Positions 17,556 to 24,705 of a stretch of 53,761 nucleotides of DNA are shown here, one piece after another. Position numbers and translations under genes: made by a program. Every line of letters starts with the position of its first letter. Position 1 is the first letter of the stretch. The notes beneath the pieces were generated by a model. It saw only the letters and a list, made by a program, of their open reading frames with translations. It searched no databases and was not told the origin of the DNA. Source of the stretch: Pseudorhodobacter sp. (lineage in GTDB: Bacteria; Pseudomonadota; Alphaproteobacteria; Rhodobacterales; Rhodobacteraceae); contig JAHEBX010000004.1 in assembly GCA_024642045.1 (NCBI GenBank), forward strand, positions 1 to 53,761, written 5' to 3'.

Positions 17556-18785
17556 ATGGAAGACGGCGTGAACAGCTTTATGACCGGACCGGACGAGCAG
17601 GGCCGCTTTGGCCAATTCGGCGGGCGCTTCGTGTCCGAAACCCTGATGCCGCTGATCCTCGATCTGGAAGAGCGTTATGAGTTCGCCAAGACCGACCCGA
17701 CCTTCTGGGCCGAGATGGACGATCTGTGGAAGCACTATGTCGGCCGTCCCTCGCCTTTGTATTACGCACCGCGTCTGACCGAGCATCTGGGTGGTGCCAA
17801 GGTCTATATGAAGCGCGACGAGCTGAACCACACCGGCGCGCATAAGATCAACAACGTGCTGGGCCAGATCATTCTGGCGCGGCGCATGGGCAAGACGCGG
17901 ATCATCGCGGAAACCGGTGCGGGTCAGCATGGCGTGGCCACGGCGACGGTCTGCGCCAAGTTCGGGCTGAAATGCGTCGTCTATATGGGCGCGCATGATG
18001 TGGAACGACAGGCCCCGAACGTGTTTCGCATGCGGCTCTTGGGGGCCGAGGTTATTCCGGTCACGTCAGGGCGTGGCACGCTGAAAGATGCGATGAACGA
18101 CGCACTGCGCGATTGGGTGACCAATGTGCGCGATACGTTTTATTGCATCGGCACGGTGGCAGGCCCGCATCCCTATCCTGCGATGGTGCGCGATTTCCAG
18201 TCGATCATCGGCAAGGAAGTCCGCTGGCAACTGGCCGAGCAAGAGGGCGAAGGGCGTCTGCCTGATACCGTTATTGCCGCGATTGGGGGCGGGTCGAACG
18301 CGATGGGGCTGTTTTATCCCTTTCTTGATGATCCATCGGTCAACATCATCGGTGTTGAAGCGGGCGGCAAGGGTGTGGACGCGCGGATGCAGCATTGTGC
18401 CAGCCTGACCGGCGGGCGCCCTGGCGTGCTGCACGGCAACCGCACCTATCTGTTGCAAGATACCGATGGTCAGATCCTTGAAGGCTTTTCGATCTCGGCG
18501 GGCCTTGATTACCCCGGCATCGGCCCCGAACACAGCTGGCTGCACGACATGGGCCGGGCGCAATATGTCTCGATCACCGATGCCGAGGCGTTGGCCGCGT
18601 TTCAACTGTGCTGCAAGCTCGAAGGTATCATCCCCGCGTTGGAGCCAAGTCACGCGCTGGCGCATGTGATGAAGATCGCGCCGACCCTTCCGGCCGACCA
18701 TATCATCGTGATGAACATGTGCGGGCGCGGCGACAAGGATATCTTTACCGTGGCCAAGCATCTGGGCTTTGATATGAAAATATGA
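17556..18785 (+). CDS. trpB: Tryptophan synthase beta chain
   Basis: TrpB joins indole and serine to make tryptophan, using PLP. The 409-residue product has the PLP lysine in [15 protein letters not shown], the conserved [13 protein letters not shown], the phosphate-binding [10 protein letters not shown], and the C-terminal [20 protein letters not shown] lies eight bases before the ATG. Neither trpA nor trpF is next to it in this window. A terminator precedes it and another follows, so it is likely a single-gene unit here. Confidence 0.97.
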   Translation: MEDGVNSFMTGPDEQGRFGQFGGRFVSETLMPLILDLEERYEFAKTDPTFWAEMDDLWKHYVGRPSPLYYAPRLTEHLGGAKVYMKRDELNHTGAHKINNVLGQIILARRMGKTRIIAETGAGQHGVATATVCAKFGLKCVVYMGAHDVERQAPNVFRMRLLGAEVIPVTSGRGTLKDAMNDALRDWVTNVRDTFYCIGTVAGPHPYPAMVRDFQSIIGKEVRWQLAEQEGEGRLPDTVIAAIGGGSNAMGLFYPFLDDPSVNIIGVEAGGKGVDARMQHCASLTGGRPGVLHGNRTYLLQDTDGQILEGFSISAGLDYPGIGPEHSWLHDMGRAQYVSITDAEALAAFQLCCKLEGIIPALEPSHALAHVMKIAPTLPADHIIVMNMCGRGDKDIFTVAKHLGFDMKI

Positions 18786-18814
18786 GGCGCACCACAGATT
18801 TGGTCCGCCAAAGG

Positions 18815-18844
18815 GCGCGCAACCGCAAGGCTGCGCGCTTTTTT
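18815..18844 (+). terminator. Intrinsic terminator after trpB
   Basis: GCGCGCA (18815-18821) pairs with TGCGCGC (18832-18838) and is followed by six T. The inner CC/GG adds to the stem. Confidence 0.85.
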
Positions 18845-18897
18845 ATGGCGCCCAAAGAGTGAAACGGCGCTGTTTGGCGCCCGATATTCCTCCAGAG

Positions 18898-18953
18898 CGT
18901 AAACTGAGGTTTAGCGGTGCAAACCAAAGGGCCATAGCCGGCAACGTAAACTG
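18898..18953. promoter_or_regulatory. Repeated CGTAAACTG and TAAAC-N4-GTTTA palindrome
   Basis: CGTAAACTG occurs at 18898-18906 and 18945-18953. The first copy is half of an inverted repeat TAAAC-TGAG-GTTTA at 18900-18913. The sites lie about 100-150 bp before the first gene of the secreted-protein/LuxR cluster and could be its operator. No known regulator matches by eye. Confidence 0.4.
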
Positions 18954-19050
18954 GGGGTCAATGGCCTGTCCTGACCCGCCCAAGCATAGTGCCTCATGGG
19001 CTGTCGGAACGCGGCGGTTCCGGTCTTCAGTCAATCGAGGAGTTCGAGCA

Positions 19051-19542
19051 ATGGCAAAGTTTCCGATGATCACGACGACGAGCAAAGCTCTGATGTTGTC
19101 GGCAGCACTGACCTTCATGGCAGGTGTTGCGCAGGCAGCGATCACCGTGGATGACGTGGTGAAAAGCTATACCGATGGCAATTTTACGTCGATTCAGGTG
19201 GTCGAGACGGCGACCCGAATCAAGGTCGAGGCCGTAAAGGATGGCGTCAAGCTTGAGGTCACCTATGACAAGGCGAGCGGCGATGTGGTGAAACGCGAAC
19301 AGAGCAAGGCCTCTGCCGAAGACCTTGCCAAGTCGGGTGTTGCTGTCACAACGGGCGGCACTGGCAGCAGCGACTCGATGGACGATGACACCAACGGGTC
19401 AGACCATGACTCGGGCACCGGCCATGATGCGGGCGAAGATCATGGGTCCGAGGATCATGGGTCGAGTAACGACAGCTCGGGCCACGACAGCTCGGAACAT
19501 GACAGCGGCTCAAACTCAGGCCACGACAGCAACGACAATTAA
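19051..19542 (+). CDS. Secreted PepSY-like protein with Asp/His/Ser-rich tail
   Basis: This 163-residue protein has a signal peptide (about 1-30, ending GVAQAA) and a small alpha-beta domain of about 60 residues (ITVDDVVKSY... KVEAVKDGVKLEVTYDKASGDVVKRE) that resembles a single PepSY repeat. Residues 101-163 are low complexity: Gly, Ser, Asp, Glu and seven His, with no aromatic, basic or Cys residue. Such an acidic, His-spaced tail could bind metal ions in the periplasm, which is inference. The start is the ATG at 19051 behind GAGGAG. It is the first gene of a three-gene cluster with a second tailed protein and a membrane LuxR regulator. Confidence 0.8.
   Translation: MAKFPMITTTSKALMLSAALTFMAGVAQAAITVDDVVKSYTDGNFTSIQVVETATRIKVEAVKDGVKLEVTYDKASGDVVKREQSKASAEDLAKSGVAVTTGGTGSSDSMDDDTNGSDHDSGTGHDAGEDHGSEDHGSSNDSSGHDSSEHDSGSNSGHDSNDN
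19438..19466 (+). repeat. Near-tandem 15-bp repeat in the Asp/His-rich tail
   Basis: GATCATGGGTCCGAG is followed directly by GATCATGGGTCGAG, which encodes the repeated EDHGS motif. A less regular series based on GACAGCTCGG continues to the end of the gene. Slippage of such units would change tail length. Confidence 0.6.
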
Positions 19543-19637
19543 TTGCCTGCGAAACGAAGGGGCTGCGGTCTTTGGTTGCTGCAGCCTCCGAATCGCTGGA
19601 TAACTGGGCGATATAAAGTGCGCCTGAAGGACATCAG

Positions 19638-20111
19638 ATGAAACGCAGGGCCTTTCTGCTTGGGTTTTCAAGCTTGGCATTGAGCGGCAGCGCCGCCGCA
19701 GCAGCCGGTTACGAGGCAGACATCGTTGCTCAGCTGCGAGCTTTGGGCTTCGATACGATCATGGTCTCGACCACATGGCTTGGCCGGACCCGCATCACCG
19801 CTCGCAAGAATGGGTCGGGGCGTGAGATTGTGATCAATCCGCGAACCGGCGAGATCCTGCGCGATATCGTCATCCAACCTGACGGCAGCGCCTCGCCTCG
19901 GATCAGTGAGGGCGCACAACCTTCGTCAGGATCTCAAAGCGGCTCTGATACCGAAAACTCTGGTTCCGGCTCCGACAGTTCTGGCTCGGGCAGTTCTGGC
20001 TCGGGCAGTTCTGGTGACTCGAACAGCTCTGGCGAGCGCGAGGGTTCCAACACCGAGTCGCATTCTGGCAGTGGTAGCGAACACGAGAGCAACAGCGGCA
20101 GTGAGCATTAA
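19638..20111 (+). CDS. Secreted PepSY-like protein with Ser/Gly-rich tail
   Basis: This 157-residue protein begins MKRRAFLLGFSSLALSG, a signal peptide with paired Arg that may suit either Tat or Sec. A domain of about 60 residues follows (YEADIVAQLRALGFDTIMVSTTWLGRTRITARKNGS and REIVINPRTGEILRDIV), matching the pattern of a PepSY-like unit: helix, then strands, then NPRTGEIL. Residues about 92-157 are a Ser/Gly/Glu-rich low-complexity tail with GSGSS repeats. It looks like a diverged paralogue of the preceding gene with a different tail. The regulator gene begins ten bases after its stop. Confidence 0.8.
   Translation: MKRRAFLLGFSSLALSGSAAAAAGYEADIVAQLRALGFDTIMVSTTWLGRTRITARKNGSGREIVINPRTGEILRDIVIQPDGSASPRISEGAQPSSGSQSGSDTENSGSGSDSSGSGSSGSGSSGDSNSSGEREGSNTESHSGSGSEHESNSGSEH
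19968..20012 (+). repeat. 15-bp tandem repeat, three units
   Basis: GGCTCCGACAGTTCT is followed by two identical units GGCTCGGGCAGTTCT. They encode GSDSS-GSGSS-GSGSS in the tail of the second secreted protein. Exact adjacent units suggest recent slippage. Confidence 0.75.
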
Positions 20112-20120
20112 ATTCGATCA

Positions 20121-20678
20121 GTGCCAGTATCCAAGGGGCATCGTGACGCGTTGAGACGGCCAATTTTCATATTTGCGATCTTTGTGTTGCAGGCGCTCAG
20201 CGCCATTTTCTTTGTCTCGGACATCTTGTCGTCGCGCATCGGCTTTACCACGCGCCCCTTGCCGTGGGAGTTGCGCGAGTTGATGGAGGTCTGGGCGGCG
20301 CTGGGGTTGGTGATCGGGCTGATCCTTGGTGGGGTATTGTTGCGCGGGGCGATCAAGGATCGGCACGCGGCCGAAGCGCGGTTGCAGCGGGCATCCGGGG
20401 CGTTCATGGATCTGTTGGCACAGCGATTTGACGAATGGGGCCTGACACCTGCGGAAAAGGATGTCGCTCTTTTCGCCATCAAGGGGCTGTCGACCGCCGA
20501 GATTGCGGTGCTGCGCGCCACATCAGAAGGGACGGTCAAGGCGCAGACCAATGCGATTTATCGCAAGGCCGATGTGACGGGGCGCGCGCAGCTGTTAAGC
20601 CTGTTTATCGACGATCTGATGCGCGATGAAAATGGCAGCCTGCGGGTGCAGTCTCAGTCGGCCAAGCCCGCCGCATAA
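20121..20678 (+). CDS. Membrane-anchored LuxR-type HTH regulator
   Basis: This 185-residue protein has two predicted membrane helices (about 14-36 and 56-76) with a short periplasmic loop, then a short helical linker and a C-terminal LuxR/FixJ HTH (about 107-165: LTPAEKDVALFAIKGLSTAEIA then SEGTVKAQTNAIYRKADVTGRAQLLSLF). There is no receiver or autoinducer domain. The arrangement suggests a DNA-binding protein held at the inner membrane, possibly listening to the two upstream secreted proteins. The GTG at 20121 is the likely start; a TTG at 20151 is possible. Its 3' end overlaps the convergent DUF2237 gene by 25 bases. Confidence 0.85.
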   Translation: MPVSKGHRDALRRPIFIFAIFVLQALSAIFFVSDILSSRIGFTTRPLPWELRELMEVWAALGLVIGLILGGVLLRGAIKDRHAAEARLQRASGAFMDLLAQRFDEWGLTPAEKDVALFAIKGLSTAEIAVLRATSEGTVKAQTNAIYRKADVTGRAQLLSLFIDDLMRDENGSLRVQSQSAKPAA

Positions 20679-21049
20679 AGCTGCAACACAGCAAGTGGCA
20701 CCACATCCAGCGTGCGCTGATGCGTGGCAGCCAGATTGACGCGGGGGGCGACGCCCTCTTGATGCGCCTGCAGGAACCGTCCGGCGCACAGACACCACTG
20801 ATCACCGGGCGTGAGCCCCGCAAAGCCGTATTCGGGGCGCGGCGTGGACAGATCGTTGCCCAGATATTTCGAATAGGCCAGAAACTCGGCCGTCATCAGA
20901 GCGCAGACGGTGTGCAGCCCTTGATCCATCGGGCCGGTGTCGCAGCAGCCGTTGCGGAAAAAGCCGGTCATCGGCGTGGTTGAGCAAGGGGCGAGGGTTT
21001 CGCCCAGAACGTTCAGGGATGGCGCGCGCATGGAGGCTCCTTTGCTCAT
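20654..21049 (-). CDS. DUF2237 family protein
   Basis: This 131-residue protein has the DUF2237 signature: a conserved N-terminus NVLGETLAPCSTTPMTGFFRNGCC, then HTVCALMTAEFLAYSKYLGNDLSTPRPEYGFAGLTPGDQWCLCAGRFLQA. Several Cys and His residues are conserved, but the function is not established. The ATG at 21049 overlaps the stop of an upstream decayed reading frame; the Met at residue 7 (MRAPSLNVLGE) is an alternative start. Its end overlaps the convergent regulator gene. Confidence 0.9.
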   Translation of the reverse strand: MSKGASMRAPSLNVLGETLAPCSTTPMTGFFRNGCCDTGPMDQGLHTVCALMTAEFLAYSKYLGNDLSTPRPEYGFAGLTPGDQWCLCAGRFLQAHQEGVAPRVNLAATHQRTLDVVPLAVLQLYAAGLAD

Positions 21050-21328
21050 AGCCTAGCGCGCTTGGGGGTCATGTCCAGCGGATTGGGATCGTTTGCGCCG
21101 TCAAGAGGCGGCAGCGTCAAGCCCGCCACCCGCGCGGTCAGCAGGCGTGGCTCAGGCCAATAGCGCGCGACCAGAGCCACGAGCCAATCGTGCAGGACGG
21201 GCAGGCCGCGGCGTGAAGATTAACAGATCGGCGTCAACAGCGCCGACATGGTTTGATCGCCGCGCACCTGCCTGCGGCGCTGCATCCAGCGTCACGGCCA
21301 GCGCCGATGATGCCCCTCTGACAAGAGC
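21046..21328 (-). pseudogene. Probable frameshifted small gene upstream of DUF2237
   Basis: Two reading frames on the reverse strand look coding and join if one base near 21205 is removed. The first gives VTLDAAPQAGARR...DADLLIFTPR, the second LPVLHDWLVALVARYWPEP and on to NPLDMTPKRARL, ending in a TGA that overlaps the DUF2237 ATG. The joined product would be about 88 residues from a GTG start. The stop-start overlap suggests it was once the first gene of the DUF2237 operon. The family is not recognised. A sequencing error is an alternative to real decay. Nothing else is visible in the 386-bp gap. Confidence 0.45.
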
Positions 21329-21435
21329 TTACGCCGCGAAGTTCAGCCAAAGCGGGGCAAGAGTGCAAGCACGAATTTGGTTTGTGCCAAGAGGTAGGAC
21401 ACGTCTATGCTGCCCCGAGAAACAAGGGGTTGTGG

Positions 21436-24090
21436 ATGGAAGTCTTATTGGTTTTGCTGGGTCTCGCGGCCCTGGCTCTTCCCTTTGCGGTGATTTACCT
21501 TTTGATCGCACTTTCCGGGCTGAAGGCGCGCATTGCGCTGTTAGAGCAGCGGCAGGCCATGCAGGTGCCTGACGCGCCGCTTGTGCCGCAGATCGCGGAT
21601 GTCGCGCCAAAGCTGCCTGCGCTTGCGTCAAAGCCAGAACCTGTCGTCGAGGCCGCGCAGGCCGGTCCTTGGTCGCAGCCCACACCTCCTTTGCCCCAGC
21701 CCGCGCCGGCACCCCCCTCGCGCCTGATCGGTTGGCTGCGCGAAAATTGGGTCTATGCGGTTTCTGCGGCCTCGCTGGGATTGGCAGGCATTTTCTTTGT
21801 GCAATACGGCATCGAGAATGGGCTTTTGCCGCCGTGGCTGCGGGTGCTGGCGGGCGTCAGCTTTGGCGGCGCGCTGGTCATCTCGGGCGAGTGGCTGCGG
21901 CGGCGCCATGGCGATGACGAGGCGGACAGCACGGCCTATTTGCCCAGTGTTTTTGCAGGTGCCGGGCTGGTGTCGATCTTTGCGGCCACGCTGGCGGCGC
22001 GGCAGATGTATGGGCTGATCGGGCCCGCCACGGCCTTTGCGGCGCATCTGGTGACGGCGGCTGGGGCGGTTGCGCTGGGGTGGTTTTATGGACCGCTTTT
22101 GGTCGCGGTCGGGCTGATTGGTGCGGCCGTCGCGCCGTTTATCGTGGCCGGAGGATCGGCCCCGACGGGGTGGCTTTACGGCTATTTCGCGCTGATTGCG
22201 GCGGTCGGACTGGCGGTGGATGCCGTGAGGGCGTGGCCTTGGGTATCGCGGCTGGCGTTGGTGCTGGCCTATGGCGGCGGATTTTTGATGATGGCTGGCG
22301 GCGCTGGGTCTGCGGGTTTCATCGCGATGATGCTGGCGATGGCGGTGTTGGCGGCGACGGTGCCTGTCTTGTCGGTGGTGCCGCGGCATGCGGGACCGTC
22401 CGCGCTGCAGGTCGTGTTGCTGCGAAAGGGTCTGCCAAGCCGCGCGGTGGTGCTGGCGCTTGTGGGTGGCGCGGTGTCGAGCCTTGGGATCCTGGGCTTT
22501 GTCGGCGGCGCTGCGGGCGAGGCGATGCTGGCCTTTGGGGCGCTGGCCCTGCTGGCGCTTGGCTATCTGCTGTGGGCCGAGCGCGCCGAGGGCTTGGCCG
22601 ATCTGGCGCTGTTGCCTGCGCTGAGTTTTGTTGCAGGGCTGCTGATGGTCGGCTTGGGCGGGGGTGGACTGCTGTCGGAGATGTGGGCTGAGCGGGCGCC
22701 AGAGGTTGCGGCTCCTTGGACAATCACATGGCTTTTGGCGATGGCGGCCGGCGTCTCGGGCGGGTTTGCCTTGCGGTCGTTCCGGCCAGAGGCCTTGCGT
22801 CTGATCCATGTGCTGGGCGCGGTGTTGGTCGCGCCCGTTGCAGCGGCGGTGTTAGAACTTGCATGGAGCCCCGCACCCGTCATCGGGGTCTTTGCATGGG
22901 CGCTGCATGTGATGGCGCTGGCCGTGGCGATGGTGCTGCTTGCGGTGCGATACGCGCGCGACGCGGATCGCAGGCCCGTGGCCTATGCCACGCTGTCGGC
23001 GCTGTCGTTGATTGCGCTGTCGCTGTTTGTGCTGACCAGTGCGACGGCGTTGACCCTTGCGCTGGCGGTATTGGTGCTGGCGGCGGCGGGGCTGGATCAG
23101 CGGTTCAAGCTGCCGGAAATGGGGTGGTTTATCCAGATTGCGGTGGCGGTTCTGGGATACCGTTTGCTGGCCGATCCGGGGCTGGATTGGGCGATGGCGG
23201 CCCCGGTCGGGCAAGTGGTGCTGGCCTATGGCGGGGTCATTGCGGCGCTGCTGGCGGCGATTTGGCTTTTGCGCGACGTGGCGCGACCGATGCCCAAGGG
23301 GGTGTTGGAATCGGCGGCGGCGGGTTTGGCGGCGATTCTGGCCAATATCTTGATAACACGATGGCTTTTGCCAGATTCAGGCGGCACCTTGGGCTATAAT
23401 CTGGAAACGCATTGGGGGGCCGCGTTGAACGCGATGCCGTGGCTTGCGCTGATGTTGATGCAGATTTACCGCGCGCGTCTGGGCGGCGTCATGCTGCGGC
23501 TGCGTCAGGCGCTTGCAGTGTTGGGCGGGGTGCTTGGCGCAGGGGGGATGCTGATGGCCGTGGGGCCGTTCAACCCACTGATCGGCATCAGCGTACGCAA
23601 TGCTGACAAGGTGCGCGGGCCGATGGGGGTTGATACGCTTTTGCTGGCCTATGGCGTGCCGGGACTGGTCTTGTTGGTGGCGGCTTTGCGGCTTGGCGGT
23701 GTCGGGCGCCGACTGCGGTTGGTGTTTGCGACGTTTGGGGCCGCGCTGATTGCGCTTTATGTCGGGCTTGAAATCCGGCGGTTTTTTCAGGGCGATTATC
23801 TGGGCGGGGCGGGTGTCACGCAGGGAGAGCTCTATACCTACACGCTTGCGATGATGCTGTTGGGGGCGGGCTTGCTCTATCAGGCGATTGCCAAGCGCTC
23901 GACCCTTTTGCGCAAACTTGCGATGGCGGTGATCGCGGTGACGGTGGCCAAGGTGTTCTTGCTGGATGCCGCAGGGCTGACGGGCCTGACGCGGGTTGTC
24001 AGCTTTTTGGGTCTTGGTCTGTCTTTGGCGGGGCTTGCGTGGCTGAACCGCTGGGCTGGCAAGGTTTCAGAACAAGAGCGGGGCCCCTGA
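21436..24090 (+). CDS. DUF2339 multi-pass membrane protein
   Basis: This is a very hydrophobic protein of 884 residues with roughly 25 predicted membrane segments. It starts with a membrane helix (MEVLLVLLGLAALALPFAVIYL), a short coiled region (LKARIALLEQRQAM), a Pro/Ala-rich linker to about residue 95, and then near-continuous helices beginning WVYAVSAASLGLAGIFFVQYGIENG, the usual start of the DUF2339 region. The C-terminus ends SFLGLGLSLAGLAWLNRW. No activity is known. The ATG at 21436 with AAGGGG upstream is chosen. Its last 24 bases overlap the convergent haemoglobin gene. Confidence 0.88.
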   Translation: MEVLLVLLGLAALALPFAVIYLLIALSGLKARIALLEQRQAMQVPDAPLVPQIADVAPKLPALASKPEPVVEAAQAGPWSQPTPPLPQPAPAPPSRLIGWLRENWVYAVSAASLGLAGIFFVQYGIENGLLPPWLRVLAGVSFGGALVISGEWLRRRHGDDEADSTAYLPSVFAGAGLVSIFAATLAARQMYGLIGPATAFAAHLVTAAGAVALGWFYGPLLVAVGLIGAAVAPFIVAGGSAPTGWLYGYFALIAAVGLAVDAVRAWPWVSRLALVLAYGGGFLMMAGGAGSAGFIAMMLAMAVLAATVPVLSVVPRHAGPSALQVVLLRKGLPSRAVVLALVGGAVSSLGILGFVGGAAGEAMLAFGALALLALGYLLWAERAEGLADLALLPALSFVAGLLMVGLGGGGLLSEMWAERAPEVAAPWTITWLLAMAAGVSGGFALRSFRPEALRLIHVLGAVLVAPVAAAVLELAWSPAPVIGVFAWALHVMALAVAMVLLAVRYARDADRRPVAYATLSALSLIALSLFVLTSATALTLALAVLVLAAAGLDQRFKLPEMGWFIQIAVAVLGYRLLADPGLDWAMAAPVGQVVLAYGGVIAALLAAIWLLRDVARPMPKGVLESAAAGLAAILANILITRWLLPDSGGTLGYNLETHWGAALNAMPWLALMLMQIYRARLGGVMLRLRQALAVLGGVLGAGGMLMAVGPFNPLIGISVRNADKVRGPMGVDTLLLAYGVPGLVLLVAALRLGGVGRRLRLVFATFGAALIALYVGLEIRRFFQGDYLGGAGVTQGELYTYTLAMMLLGAGLLYQAIAKRSTLLRKLAMAVIAVTVAKVFLLDAAGLTGLTRVVSFLGLGLSLAGLAWLNRWAGKVSEQERGP

Positions 24091-24477
24091 AGGCGATTTG
24101 GCGGCGTCGACCAACCCATAGCGCAGACCGCGCCCGATGCGGTGGGCAAGGGTAGACCATGCGGCGGCCGTTTCAGGTGCAAGATGGCGGTTCAGCACCG
24201 AATCAAACAGCCCGAGCCACGCATCGAACATACCCGGCCGCACGTTTCCGGCAGCTTTGTGCACCCGCATCGGATTGCCGTCATAGTCGCGCTCGAACAG
24301 GATGGCATTGCGCCAGAAGGCCGCGATCTTGGCCTCATGCGCGGGCCAATCGGTGACATGGGCGGCAAACACCGGCCCGAGGCCCGGATGGGTGCGGATT
24401 ACGGCGTAAAATTCGGCCACCACCGTGTCAATTTCGGCAGGACTGATGGGAAAGCGGGCAAGCGGGTTGTGTTCCAT
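24067..24477 (-). CDS. Group III truncated haemoglobin
   Basis: This 136-residue globin-fold protein (MEHNPLARFPISPAEIDTVVAEFYAVIRTHPGLGPVF) has AHVTDWPAHEAKIAAFWRNAILFER, the typical group III region with Phe-Trp, and a His (RVHKAAG) as likely proximal haem ligand. Truncated haemoglobins of this group bind oxygen or nitric oxide; the exact role is unknown. The start is the internal Met that gives the family length. It is divergent from ileS, with the ileS leader region between, and its end overlaps the DUF2339 gene. Confidence 0.88.
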   Translation of the reverse strand: MEHNPLARFPISPAEIDTVVAEFYAVIRTHPGLGPVFAAHVTDWPAHEAKIAAFWRNAILFERDYDGNPMRVHKAAGNVRPGMFDAWLGLFDSVLNRHLAPETAAAWSTLAHRIGRGLRYGLVDAAKSPSGAPLLF

Positions 24478-24535
24478 GACCTCAAGATCGGAGCTTTGAG
24501 GCGCGGGGGCAAGGCGGAGCTTTGTCGCAGGCCCC

Positions 24536-24564
24536 TTTACCGCCCGCGCGGCCTTTCCTATAAG
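24536..24564 (+). promoter_or_regulatory. Candidate ileS promoter
   Basis: TTTACC (24536-24541) and TATAAG (24559-24564) are spaced by exactly 17 bp. The predicted transcription start falls at about 24571, which is also the A of the leader peptide's ATG. Confidence 0.55.
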
Positions 24565-24570
24565 GCGCGA

Positions 24571-24621
24571 ATGGACCGCAAATTCGTGAGCCTCTTCCGA
24601 ATTATCGGCCCGGCGATCTGA
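24571..24621 (+). CDS. Putative ileS leader peptide
   Basis: This is a 16-codon reading frame, MDRKFVSLFRIIGPAI, between the candidate ileS promoter and ileS. Three of its last six codons are Ile (ATT ATC ... ATC), a strong enrichment next to the isoleucyl-tRNA synthetase gene. Its last codons lie inside the 5' arm of the terminator-like hairpin at 24609-24642. A ribosome paused at ATT-ATC (24601-24606) would cover that arm and let transcription continue; a ribosome that finishes would let the hairpin form. AAGG precedes the ATG, but the message may be leaderless. It fits an attenuator, though no homologue was checked. Confidence 0.5.
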   Translation: MDRKFVSLFRIIGPAI

Positions 24622-24642
24622 GCCTTCAGACGCCGGGGTTTT
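24609..24642 (+). terminator. Attenuator hairpin in the ileS leader
   Basis: CCCGGCG-A-TCTGA (24609-24621) pairs with TCAGA-CGCCGGG (24626-24637): twelve pairs, one bulged A, a four-base loop, followed by GTTTT. It ends 63 bases before the ileS ATG, so it must be read through for ileS expression. Confidence 0.6.
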
Positions 24643-24705
24643 GGTGCGTGGCACCCCCTTCCCGATGGATTTCGGGCCGATATATCTTTTTCAAGGACCG
24701 CCGCG

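Noticed and set aside
24478-24705. T-box riboswitch upstream of ileS
   Set aside because: No T-box consensus or specifier loop was seen. T-boxes are also not expected in Alphaproteobacteria. The leader peptide and hairpin explain the region better.
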